From Bacteroidales bacterium H5 (GTDB lineage Bacteria; Bacteroidota; Bacteroidia; Bacteroidales; Muribaculaceae), in contig DAAQ01000027.1 of NCBI GenBank assembly GCA_001701225.1, positions 1 through 36,318 on the forward strand: 36,318 nt of DNA. Reading direction: 5' to 3'. The position numbers and the translations under genes were made by a program. Shown here piece by piece: positions 1-7,076 of the stretch (the stretch's first letter is position 1; each line of letters starts with the position of its first letter). Below the pieces are notes generated by a model that saw only the letters and a program-made list of their open reading frames with translations, searched no databases and was not told the DNA's origin.

Positions 1-39
1 TCCCCGCGGCTCCGCCGCTCCGTCGCCGACACTGACCGG

Positions 40-160
40 GCACACCACGCATCCTCGCACTGCATCCTCACCGCCGGATCCACGGCCCCGCATCCACACC
101 CACGCATCCGCGCCCCCGCATCCACACCACGCATATTCGCCACGCATCCGCGGGGCATCG
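40..160. repeat. CGCATCC-rich low-complexity DNA
   Basis: The first 200 bases hold no plausible gene. They contain many irregularly spaced copies of CGCATCC/GCATCC, including two near-identical CCCCGCATCCACAC units at about 87-100 and 115-128. This looks like degenerate tandem intergenic sequence. No function is visible. Confidence 0.5.
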
Positions 161-245
161 TCGCACCAAAGGGGCCCGTTCATGAGCCGCATTTGCCGGG
201 GAAGCATTATTTTTATATGGATTGTACGTTTTTTCACTGAAAAAT

Positions 246-276
246 TTTGTGGTTTCAGATTTTACCCTTACCTTTG
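246..276 (+). promoter_or_regulatory. Promoter of the ABC transporter operon
   Basis: TTTG at 246-249 and TACCTTTG at 269-276 are separated by 19 bp. This matches the Bacteroidetes primary-sigma pattern of -33 TTTG and -7 TAnnTTTG. Transcription would start near 283, leaving a leader of about 23 nt before the ATG at 306. Confidence 0.7.
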
Positions 277-305
277 CTGTGTACTATTATACTAATACAC
301 ATTAA

Positions 306-1160
306 ATGCTGACAGTAAACGACATCACATTTTCCTACCGGCGCAAGGGACAACCTGTGCTCAAGGATTTCTCGCTTACGGTAAATGCCGGAGGGGTCTA
401 CGGACTGCTGGGGCGCAACGGCGTCGGCAAATCGACCCTGCTCTACCTCATCGCCGGAGCCCTGACACCCCGCAAGGGCGAGGTGCTGTTCAAAGGGTTC
501 AATACCCGTCTGCGCCTGCCCGAGACGATGGCCGACATATTCATAGTGCCTGAGGAGCTCTACCTGCCGTCGATAAAGCTCAAGGAGTATGTCAAGGCCA
601 ATGCTCCGCTCTACCCCTCGTTCTCGGCCGAAGATATGGCCCGGAATCTCGAGACCTTCGGCATGACTGCCGACGTCAATCTCGGACGCCTCTCGATGGG
701 CCAGAAGAAAAAGGTGTTCATGAGCTTCGCGCTTGCCTGCAACACATCCCTGCTGCTGATGGACGAGCCAACCAACGGCCTCGACATCCCGGGCAAGGAA
801 GCTTTCAGGAGCTTTATCGCGGGTAGCATGACCGACGAGCGTGCCATCATCATCTCGACACATCAGGTCAGGGACATAGACCGGCTGCTCGACCACGTGA
901 TAATCATGGACGACACACGCGTGCTGCTCGACAGCAGTATGACAGGAATAGCCGCCAGGCTGAAATTCACCACCACCAACAACCCCGCCGTGGCCACCGA
1001 GGCGCTGCTGGCTCGCCCCTCGATATGGGGCACCGAGATTGTCACCCCCAACGACGACGGTGTGGAGACCGACGTCGACATAGAGATGCTCTTCACGCTG
1101 GCCACCACGCGCCCCGATGAGACACGACGCATATTCTCAACCCAAAACGAAAAGCTATGA
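306..1160 (+). CDS. ABC transporter ATP-binding protein
   Basis: This is the nucleotide-binding subunit of an ABC transporter, 284 aa, cytoplasmic. Visible motifs are the Walker A loop GRNGVGKST around residues 36-44 (Lys42), the signature LSMGQ near residue 129, and Walker B LLLMDEP near residues 149-155. The switch-histidine region reads ISTHQ. The C-terminal 80 or so residues after the ATPase core are an extra domain with no motif I know. The stop codon overlaps the start of the permease (1157-1160), so the two are translationally coupled. A YtrA-type GntR regulator lies two genes on, as in Gram-positive ytr-like operons, where such systems respond to cell-envelope stress or antibiotics. 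The substrate, and whether this is an exporter, cannot be read from the sequence. Confidence 0.93.
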   Translation: MLTVNDITFSYRRKGQPVLKDFSLTVNAGGVYGLLGRNGVGKSTLLYLIAGALTPRKGEVLFKGFNTRLRLPETMADIFIVPEELYLPSIKLKEYVKANAPLYPSFSAEDMARNLETFGMTADVNLGRLSMGQKKKVFMSFALACNTSLLLMDEPTNGLDIPGKEAFRSFIAGSMTDERAIIISTHQVRDIDRLLDHVIIMDDTRVLLDSSMTGIAARLKFTTTNNPAVATEALLARPSIWGTEIVTPNDDGVETDVDIEMLFTLATTRPDETRRIFSTQNEKL

Positions 1161-1969
1161 GAACAGACCAGATATTCAGCCCCCTGCGTTTCGTGCGCCT
1201 GTGCCGCAAGACGCTCGTCGAAGACCGTCGCTCGCTGCTGCTGACATCACTGTCGCTTACGGCAGTATATGTCGCCGTGGCACTGCTGATCGGGCTCAAC
1301 GACGGCGAGATGTGGGAATACGGTATTGCAGACCCCTATATTCCCCTGCCGATAGAGGCCGGATGGTTTACCATCATATTCTTTGTATGGGGCATGTTTG
1401 TGGCATCGGCAACCTTCAAGTCGCTCGGGCGCCCCGGCCCGGCACTCAGCACACTCACCTGTCCGGCCTCGCAGTTCGAGAGCTTCCTGATGCGCTGGCT
1501 CACGGCAGTGCCTCTGTTCTTTGTCTGGGCCGTGGTCAGCGCCATGATTGCCGACGGCGCGAGGATACTCTTCACGCAATATGTGATGTGGTGTCCCGCC
1601 GAAAGTCTCGACTGGTGGAACATCATCTGCGGCCGTCCCGGCAAGCTGGGGCTGCCCCACGACATGATATGGCGCGCACTCGGAGTGTTCATCGCCCTCC
1701 AGTCATTCTTCTTCCTCGGAGCCGTGGTGTGGAGCCGCCACAATTTCTTCAAGACCTTCGCAACCCTGCTGGCGATAGGGATTGCCTACTCGACCACCGG
1801 GTTCCTGATGTATGTCAGCTATTTCCTTGAGCACGAGACGATACCCGTAGGTGGACTAAACTTCGACTCAAGCGCCCCTCTGTGGATTTTCATCACCGTC
1901 GTTACCCTGTTCAACTATGTCCTGGCCTATATGCGGTTCCGCGAGGCCGAGATAATACACCGCTGGTAA
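1157..1969 (+). CDS. ABC transporter permease subunit
   Basis: A 270-aa integral membrane protein with about six hydrophobic segments, for example around residues 30-48, 68-88, 112-135, 175-198, 203-225 and 240-258. It starts inside the stop of the ATPase gene (4-nt ATGA overlap), which supports a two-component ABC transporter with separate ATPase and membrane subunits. No signal peptide is needed. The N-terminus is a short basic cytoplasmic stretch (FRFVRLCRKTLVEDRRS-like). Sequence motifs alone do not identify a permease family. The assignment rests on topology plus tight coupling to the ATPase. Confidence 0.8.
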   Translation: MRTDQIFSPLRFVRLCRKTLVEDRRSLLLTSLSLTAVYVAVALLIGLNDGEMWEYGIADPYIPLPIEAGWFTIIFFVWGMFVASATFKSLGRPGPALSTLTCPASQFESFLMRWLTAVPLFFVWAVVSAMIADGARILFTQYVMWCPAESLDWWNIICGRPGKLGLPHDMIWRALGVFIALQSFFFLGAVVWSRHNFFKTFATLLAIGIAYSTTGFLMYVSYFLEHETIPVGGLNFDSSAPLWIFITVVTLFNYVLAYMRFREAEIIHRW

Positions 1970-1973
1970 GAGT

Positions 1974-2348
1974 ATGATATTCAAGGAAAACGCCAAACCC
2001 ATCTTCATGCAGATTGCCGACAGGATATGCGACGATGTCATGGCCGGGACCTTCGCCGAAGGGAGCCGCATACCGTCCGTGCGCGACTATGCCGCCACAC
2101 TGCAGGTCAACGCCAACACCGTGATGCGCAGCTACGAGCATCTGACACGCGAAGGCATCATATTCAACCGCCGCGGCATAGGATTCTTCATCGCCGAAGA
2201 CGCCCGTGCCCGCATAACCCTCATCAGCCGCGAGACATTCCTCGGCGAGGAGCTGACCGACATCTTCCGCCGCCTCAACCTGCTGGGCATCACTCCCGAC
2301 GGCCTGAAGGAACGGTATGAAAAATACTTAAACGATTCACAGAAATGA
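1974..2348 (+). CDS. GntR-family regulator, short YtrA type
   Basis: A 124-aa cytoplasmic DNA-binding protein. Residues about 8-75 form a GntR winged helix-turn-helix, with the hallmark stretch around SRIPSVRDYAATLQVNANTV and the following YEHLTREG. The rest is only about 45 residues, far shorter than FadR- or HutC-type effector domains. That places it in the YtrA-like subfamily, whose members usually repress the ABC-transporter operon they sit in. It begins 4 bp after the permease stop and overlaps the next gene by 4 nt. By inference it autoregulates this operon. No clear palindromic operator is visible near the promoter at 246-276. Confidence 0.9.
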   Translation: MIFKENAKPIFMQIADRICDDVMAGTFAEGSRIPSVRDYAATLQVNANTVMRSYEHLTREGIIFNRRGIGFFIAEDARARITLISRETFLGEELTDIFRRLNLLGITPDGLKERYEKYLNDSQK

Positions 2349-3181
2349 AAAAGACAACATATATCATGATCGGGGCTATCGTGGGCGGATTCATCGCCGT
2401 GCTCTCGCTGTCGCGGTGGTATCTCAAGCACCGCCCCGTGTACGAATTTGACCGCTGGAACTATGAGGCCCCCTCAAACATACCGCTTACCACGATAGGA
2501 GGCGAGATGACAAAGACACCACTCGGCACATTCGGCGCGATACGCTTCACTGACATTCCCGCCGATGTCAAGATTGCCAACTACAAAGGACTGGCCGTGT
2601 GCGAGAGCGATACCGCCACACGCCCGTGGCTCATGACAAGGGCCCAATGGCAGCCGCTGATTGAGAAAACCGTCTCAGACGACACCCTCACCGTAAGCAT
2701 CAACCGTCCCGCCATCGCCGATCTGTACGGCACCCGCGTGCAGACCGAGGATTTCATCCTCGCCACAGTCATCGTCCCCCGTGGCAAGGTCGGCAGCGTG
2801 TCAGCCAAAAGCCACACGCTCTATCTCGACTCGGTGCGGGCCCGGCAGTTCACCGTCTTTGCGCCCGACCGCCTTGTGCTCAACGTCTGCACCATCGGCT
2901 CTCTGCGCAACTACGCAGACAAAATCAACGAGCTCAAGCTCGACGCCTCGGCCGTAGACACCGCACGGCTCTACAGGGTGGGGAAACGATTCACCGTCAC
3001 CTGCACCACACCCGAATCCGCGATAGGGACCCTCCTGATAGACGGCGTATCCGAGGGTAAGAACGCCACCCTCAAGCTGAAAAAAGCCAACCTCGGCACC
3101 CTCATCTGGAACCCCGACGACCACATCACCGACGTCACCCTCGAAACCGCCACCCCTATCAACTACATCCGCAAAAAATAA
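2345..3181 (+). CDS. Membrane-anchored protein of unknown function
   Basis: A 278-aa protein with one N-terminal transmembrane segment (about residues 6-23) after a short basic start, so the rest should face the periplasm. From about residue 50 it is beta-rich, with repeated hydrophobic/Thr-Val strands. Between about residues 130 and 260 it has a ladder-like pattern of short strands (VSAKSHTLYLDSVRARQFTV-like), which could be a small beta-solenoid or a DUF2807-like putative adhesin fold. That is only a resemblance. It is the last gene of the operon and starts within the regulator's stop codon. The ATPase-permease-GntR-plus-anchored-protein arrangement suggests it works with the transporter, but no function can be assigned. 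Confidence 0.75.
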   Translation: MKKTTYIMIGAIVGGFIAVLSLSRWYLKHRPVYEFDRWNYEAPSNIPLTTIGGEMTKTPLGTFGAIRFTDIPADVKIANYKGLAVCESDTATRPWLMTRAQWQPLIEKTVSDDTLTVSINRPAIADLYGTRVQTEDFILATVIVPRGKVGSVSAKSHTLYLDSVRARQFTVFAPDRLVLNVCTIGSLRNYADKINELKLDASAVDTARLYRVGKRFTVTCTTPESAIGTLLIDGVSEGKNATLKLKKANLGTLIWNPDDHITDVTLETATPINYIRKK

Positions 3182-3200
3182 CCTTCAGTTGATAAATAAT

Positions 3201-3238
3201 CCCCGCCTGCGCCCATCCCGACCCGGACGCAGGCGGGG
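3201..3238 (+). terminator. Hairpin terminator after the ABC operon
   Basis: CCCCGCCTGCG at 3201-3211 pairs perfectly with CGCAGGCGGGG at 3228-3238, giving an 11-bp GC-rich stem with a 16-nt loop, 20 bp after the operon's last stop codon. The following T-run is weak (TTGCTT). Confidence 0.65.
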
Positions 3239-3293
3239 TTGCTTATGCCAAAGCCTCATTCCGTTATCAGACAACAGATTACATCACATACCT

Positions 3294-3378
3294 ACATTTT
3301 TATTGGGGAATAAATGCATATAGACCACACTTTTATTGGGGAATAATCGTGGTTGAACTACACTTTTATTGGGGAATA
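3294..3378. repeat. Three 19-bp repeats at exact 33-bp spacing, each with a dyad
   Basis: Copies of ACACTTTTATTGGGGAATA lie at 3294-3312 (one mismatch), 3327-3345 and 3360-3378. Each contains a dyad TTATT-GGGG-AATAA (3300-3313, 3333-3346, and 3366-3379 with one arm mismatch). The 33-bp period is about three helical turns, so all copies face one side of the DNA. The 14 bp between copies are not conserved. The array lies about 160-250 bp upstream of the sigma-54-like promoter of clpB, a usual place for activator binding sites. It could instead be a remnant of a repeat family. Confidence 0.6.
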
Positions 3379-3391
3379 GCTATAGATTGTG

Positions 3392-3486
3392 CGATGACAA
3401 AATGTCATCGTGAATCATCGCGAGCCGGGACGGCAGATAGAATCTCATGCCGAAAATATATTTATAATTGCCTTGTCAGTATGACA
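3392..3486. promoter_or_regulatory. Palindromes with TGACA/TGTCA half-sites upstream of clpB
   Basis: CGATGACA-AAA-TGTCATCG at 3392-3410 is a perfect 8-bp inverted repeat with a 3-nt centre. TGTCA-GTA-TGACA at 3474-3486 uses the same half-sites in the opposite arrangement, and a further CGATGACA lies near 3506-3513. They sit between the 33-bp repeat array and the sigma-54-like promoter. They may be regulator binding sites. No known operator matches (not CIRCE, not CtsR). Confidence 0.4.
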
Positions 3487-3539
3487 GGAGGCATCTGTTA
3501 CATTTCGATGACAGATTTTTTGTTTAGTTTGCAACTAAT

Positions 3540-3555
3540 TGGCACGAATTTTGTT
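3540..3555 (+). promoter_or_regulatory. Sigma-54-like promoter of clpB
   Basis: TGGCACGAATTTTGTT at 3540-3555 matches the sigma-54 consensus TGGCACGNNNNTTGCW at every defined position except the C of the -12 GC, which is T. GG (3541-3542) and GT (3553-3554) have the exact -24/-12 spacing. Transcription would start near 3566, giving a leader of about 45 nt. No full TTTG...TAnnTTTG promoter was found in this gap. Confidence 0.55.
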
Positions 3556-3610
3556 AGATAGGTATAAGTGAACTCCTATTAGAGAACCTTCAAAAAGCAA
3601 TATATAGCTC

Positions 3611-6199
3611 ATGAACTTCAACAATTTTACAATCAAGTCTCAGGAAGCGATACAGAAGGCGGTAGAGATTGCCCGTGGTGCAGGCAATCAGGCTATCGAG
3701 CCCGTGCATCTGCTCAAGGGAGTGATGACCGAGGGAGAATCGCTCATCAATTTCATATACTCCAAGGTGGGGGCGAGCCCCGCGACCTTGATGCGACAGG
3801 TTGATGAGAAAATCGCTGCCGAACCGCGCGTGTCGGGCGGCGAGCCCTATCTGAGCCGCACATCAAACGATGTCCTGCAGAAAGCGCTCGACATCGCCAA
3901 GAAGCAAGGCGACGAATATGTCACTCTCGAAGCCATCCTCCTGGCCATATTCACGGTCAACTCTCCGGCCTCGACAATCCTAAAGGATGCCGGATTGAGC
4001 CAGCGTGAACTGGAAGCCGCAGTGGCAGAGCTCCGCAAGGGCAAAAAGGCTACAGACCAGAGTGCCGAAGACACCTATCAGGCCCTCTCGAAGTATGCCA
4101 TCAACCTCAACGAACGAGCCCGCGAGGGAAAACTCGACCCCGTCATCGGCCGAGACGACGAGATTCGCCGCGTGCTCCAGATTCTGTCACGACGCACCAA
4201 GAACAATCCCATGCTGATAGGCGAGCCCGGCACCGGCAAGACAGCCATAGCCGAGGGTCTGGCGCAGCGCATCGTGCGCGGTGACGTGCCCGAGAACCTG
4301 CGCTCAAAGCAGATCTACTCGCTCGACATGGGCGCGCTTGTGGCAGGCGCAAAATACAAGGGCGAGTTCGAGGAACGACTCAAGGCAATCGTCAACGAGG
4401 TGACGGGTGCCGACGGCGAAATCATCCTCTTCATCGACGAAATCCACACCCTGGTCGGCGCCGGCAAGGGTGAGGGCGCGATGGACGCCGCAAACATCCT
4501 TAAACCTGCACTCGCCCGTGGCGAGCTCCGATCAATCGGTGCCACCACCCTGGACGAATACCAGAAATATTTTGAGAAAGACAAGGCCCTTGAACGCCGT
4601 TTCCAGAAGGTCATGGTCAACGAGCCTGACGAGGCTGCCGCCATCGCCATCCTGCGTGGCCTCAAGGAGCGCTATGAGAACCACCACAAGGTGCGTATCC
4701 GCGACGAGGCGATTATCGCCGCCGTCACCCTCTCGGAGCGCTATATCACCGACCGTTTCCTCCCCGACAAGGCCATCGACCTGGTCGACGAGGCTGCATC
4801 AAAGCTGCGTCTCGAGATTGACTCGGTGCCCCAGGCCCTCGACGAAATCTCGCGCCTCATAGCCCAGAAGGAGATTGAGCGCGAGGCCATCAAGCGCGAG
4901 GGCGACGAGCCCAAGGTCAAGGACATCGAGAAGGAACTGGCCGACCTGCGCGACCGCGAGAAGGAACTCACGGCCAAGTGGAAAGCCGAGAAGGATATAA
5001 TCAACAAAATCCAGCAGAACAAGATAGACATCGAGCAGCTCAACTTCGAGGCCGAGCGTGCCGAGCGCGAGGGAGACTACGCCAAGGTGGCCGAGATACG
5101 CTACTCGCGCATATCCGAGAAGGAGAGGGCCAACGCCGCCCTGCAGGAACAGCTCAAGGTGATGCAGGGCGAGAAAGCCTTCATCAAGGAGGAGGTCGAC
5201 TCTGAGGATATCGCCGATGTCGTGTCGCGCTGGACAGGCATCCCCGTCAACAAGATGGTGCAGAGCGAGAAGGAGAAGCTGCTGCATCTCGAGGACGAGC
5301 TTCACAGCCGCGTCGTGGGACAGAACGATGCCATCCGCGCCATCGCCGACGCCGTGCGCCGCTCGCGTGCAGGCCTCAACGACCCGCGCCGTCCCATCGG
5401 CTCGTTCATATTCCTCGGCACCACCGGTGTCGGCAAGACCGAGCTCGCAAAGGCCCTGGCCGAATATCTCTTCGACGACGAGAACATGATGACCCGTATC
5501 GACATGAGCGAGTATCAGGAGAAGCACGCCGTGTCGAGGCTCGTCGGAGCGCCTCCGGGATATGTAGGCTATGACGAGGGTGGCCAGCTCACCGAGGCCG
5601 TGCGCCGCAAGCCATATTCGGTGGTGCTGTTCGACGAGATCGAGAAGGCACACCCCGACGTGTTCAACATACTGCTCCAGGTGCTCGACGACGGACGCCT
5701 CACCGACAACAAGGGCAGGATGGTCAATTTCAAGAACACCATCATCATAATGACCTCCAACATGGGCTCGCCCCTCATCCGCGACAATTTTGCCAAGATG
5801 ACACCCGAGAACCGCGACGAGACCATCGAGAAGACCAAGGAAGAAGTGATCGAACTGCTCAAACAGCAGATTCGTCCCGAATTCCTCAACCGTATCGACG
5901 AGATAATCATGTTCACCCCGCTCAACGAGGCTGAGATTGAGGAAATCGTCGGACTCCAGATAAAGTCCATACAGAAGATGCTTGCCACCAACGGCATCAC
6001 CCTCGAGGTGACACCCAAGGCACTGCATTTCCTGGCCGAAGAGGGCTATGACCCCGAATTCGGCGCACGCCCCGTCAAGCGCGTCATCCACCGCATGGTT
6101 CTCAACCAGCTCTCCAAGGACATACTTGCCCAGAAGGTAGACCGCGCCCGACCCATCATCATCGACTATGACGGCAACGACATAGTATTCAAGAATTAA
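3611..6199 (+). CDS. clpB: ATP-dependent disaggregase ClpB
   Basis: An 862-aa hexameric AAA+ chaperone that, with DnaK, pulls polypeptides out of aggregates after heat or other stress. It is cytoplasmic and full length for ClpB. The order is: Clp-N double repeat (about 1-145), AAA1 with Walker A GEPGTGKT (Lys210) and Walker B FIDEIH, the long coiled-coil middle domain (about 400-520, rich in Glu/Lys/Arg) that separates ClpB from ClpA, AAA2 with GTTGVGKT (Lys609) and Walker B VLFDEIEKAH, then the C-terminal D2-small domain. No IGF/IGL ClpP-docking loop is evident, as expected. The start at 3611 gives the standard N-terminus. It appears monocistronic, behind an unusual upstream region with a sigma-54-like promoter and repeated dyads. 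Confidence 0.98.
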   Translation: MNFNNFTIKSQEAIQKAVEIARGAGNQAIEPVHLLKGVMTEGESLINFIYSKVGASPATLMRQVDEKIAAEPRVSGGEPYLSRTSNDVLQKALDIAKKQGDEYVTLEAILLAIFTVNSPASTILKDAGLSQRELEAAVAELRKGKKATDQSAEDTYQALSKYAINLNERAREGKLDPVIGRDDEIRRVLQILSRRTKNNPMLIGEPGTGKTAIAEGLAQRIVRGDVPENLRSKQIYSLDMGALVAGAKYKGEFEERLKAIVNEVTGADGEIILFIDEIHTLVGAGKGEGAMDAANILKPALARGELRSIGATTLDEYQKYFEKDKALERRFQKVMVNEPDEAAAIAILRGLKERYENHHKVRIRDEAIIAAVTLSERYITDRFLPDKAIDLVDEAASKLRLEIDSVPQALDEISRLIAQKEIEREAIKREGDEPKVKDIEKELADLRDREKELTAKWKAEKDIINKIQQNKIDIEQLNFEAERAEREGDYAKVAEIRYSRISEKERANAALQEQLKVMQGEKAFIKEEVDSEDIADVVSRWTGIPVNKMVQSEKEKLLHLEDELHSRVVGQNDAIRAIADAVRRSRAGLNDPRRPIGSFIFLGTTGVGKTELAKALAEYLFDDENMMTRIDMSEYQEKHAVSRLVGAPPGYVGYDEGGQLTEAVRRKPYSVVLFDEIEKAHPDVFNILLQVLDDGRLTDNKGRMVNFKNTIIIMTSNMGSPLIRDNFAKMTPENRDETIEKTKEEVIELLKQQIRPEFLNRIDEIIMFTPLNEAEIEEIVGLQIKSIQKMLATNGITLEVTPKALHFLAEEGYDPEFGARPVKRVIHRMVLNQLSKDILAQKVDRARPIIIDYDGNDIVFKN

Positions 6200-6206
6200 T
6201 TCTGTA

Positions 6207-6400
6207 GTTTATAGTTTAAAGATTAAAGTTTAAAGAATTAGAGATTAAAGGGTAAAGATTATAGTTTAAAGATTAAAGGCCGGTTTACCTGCACTCTAAC
6301 CTTTAAACTCCCTCCCCGCCCCCTCTTTAAACTTTAATCTATAATCTTTAATCTATAATCTTTAAACTCCACCTCTTTAAACTCTCTTCTTTAAACTCTA
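6207..6400. repeat. AT-rich inverted-repeat cluster after clpB
   Basis: The left half (about 6207-6279) carries repeated GTTTAAAGATTAAAG / TTATAG units. The right half (about 6300-6400) carries the reverse complements CTTTAATCTATAATCTTTAAAC, partly as tandem copies. The halves flank a short GC-containing centre (6279-6300) and can fold into a very long imperfect hairpin. It could stop transcription after clpB, but it lies directly upstream of the lipoprotein start at 6421, so it would also be in that gene's leader. Confidence 0.7.
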
Positions 6401-6420
6401 ACTCATCCCTCTCTCTTAAA

Positions 6421-6897
6421 ATGAAAAAGCTATATTACTTCTTATTCATGCTTCCTCTGCTGGCCGTCATGGCAGCATGTAGCGACGACGACAAGGATCT
6501 CCCCAAGGTCGACATCTCAATCCAGTATAGCGGAGCCGTCGAACAGGAAGACGGTGCCATAGCGGTGGCCCAGGGCCAGACATTCACCATCGACGCCATC
6601 ACGGTCACCCCCGCTCCCGGCACCAAGAAAGCCATCCTCGGCAACACCACCTATTCGATGGACGGAGTTCCGTTCTACACCATCGGAGTGGCACCTTTCG
6701 GATGCGAGATAGGTACCTCAGACCTCGCTGTCGGCGACCACTCGCTCAGCTTCGTGTCGCAGGTATTCCAGGAAGACCGTGAGCCCGGATTTGCCGTCTA
6801 CAGCATGACAGTCCGCATCACCGAGCCTACCGAAGATCCCGGCGAAGGCGGTGGCACAGTCACCCCCGAGGTCGGCATCTCCGCAAACCAGATGTAA
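6421..6897 (+). CDS. Small exported lipoprotein of unknown function
   Basis: A 158-aa protein with a clear lipoprotein signal peptide: basic MKK start, hydrophobic core, lipobox ending in AAC with Cys20. The following SDDDK acidic stretch resembles the lipoprotein export signal that sends Bacteroidetes lipoproteins to the cell surface. The mature part is beta-rich (residues about 30-140), with the look of a single immunoglobulin-like or cadherin-like domain, and ends in a Gly/Glu/Thr-rich linker and a short tail. No catalytic motif is seen and I do not recognise the family. It starts right after the AT-rich repeat cluster. No standard promoter was found upstream, so its expression may depend on clpB read-through or a promoter hidden in the repeats. 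Confidence 0.8.
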   Translation: MKKLYYFLFMLPLLAVMAACSDDDKDLPKVDISIQYSGAVEQEDGAIAVAQGQTFTIDAITVTPAPGTKKAILGNTTYSMDGVPFYTIGVAPFGCEIGTSDLAVGDHSLSFVSQVFQEDREPGFAVYSMTVRITEPTEDPGEGGGTVTPEVGISANQM

Positions 6898-6944
6898 AAA
6901 GAACTGTTTCAGGGACTCAACCCCCTTTACAGCACTGCATATAG

Positions 6945-6989
6945 CCAGACACCCCCGCCCGGCCCATCGGCCCCGCGGGGGTGTTCTGG
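6945..6989 (+). terminator. Hairpin terminator after the lipoprotein gene
   Basis: CCAGACACCCCCGC (6945-6958) pairs with GCGGGGGTGTTCTGG (6975-6989) apart from one bulged T. The 14-bp stem lies about 50 bp past the stop codon and has no strong T-run after it. Confidence 0.6.
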
Positions 6990-7010
6990 CATACGGCCAT
7001 AAGGCCTACA

Positions 7011-7042
7011 TTTGCCTGTATGGATATAATGTCGTAACTTTG
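7011..7042 (+). promoter_or_regulatory. Promoter of the MATE transporter gene
   Basis: TTTG (7011-7014) and TAACTTTG (7035-7042) with 20 bp between them match the Bacteroidetes -33/-7 consensus exactly. The start would be near 7049, about 28 nt before the ATG at 7077. Confidence 0.85.
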
Positions 7043-7076
7043 CGGGCAATTTACCAATAGGTTACGGATTTATCTG

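Noticed and set aside
3294..3378. CRISPR-like or tandem repeat array
   Set aside because: Only three units, with 14-bp gaps too short for spacers. Constant 33-bp phasing and a dyad in each unit fit DNA-binding sites better.
3349..3561. 70-aa plus-strand frame upstream of clpB
   Set aside because: It starts inside the 33-bp repeat array, runs through the palindromes and the sigma-54-like promoter, and has no domain or start signal.
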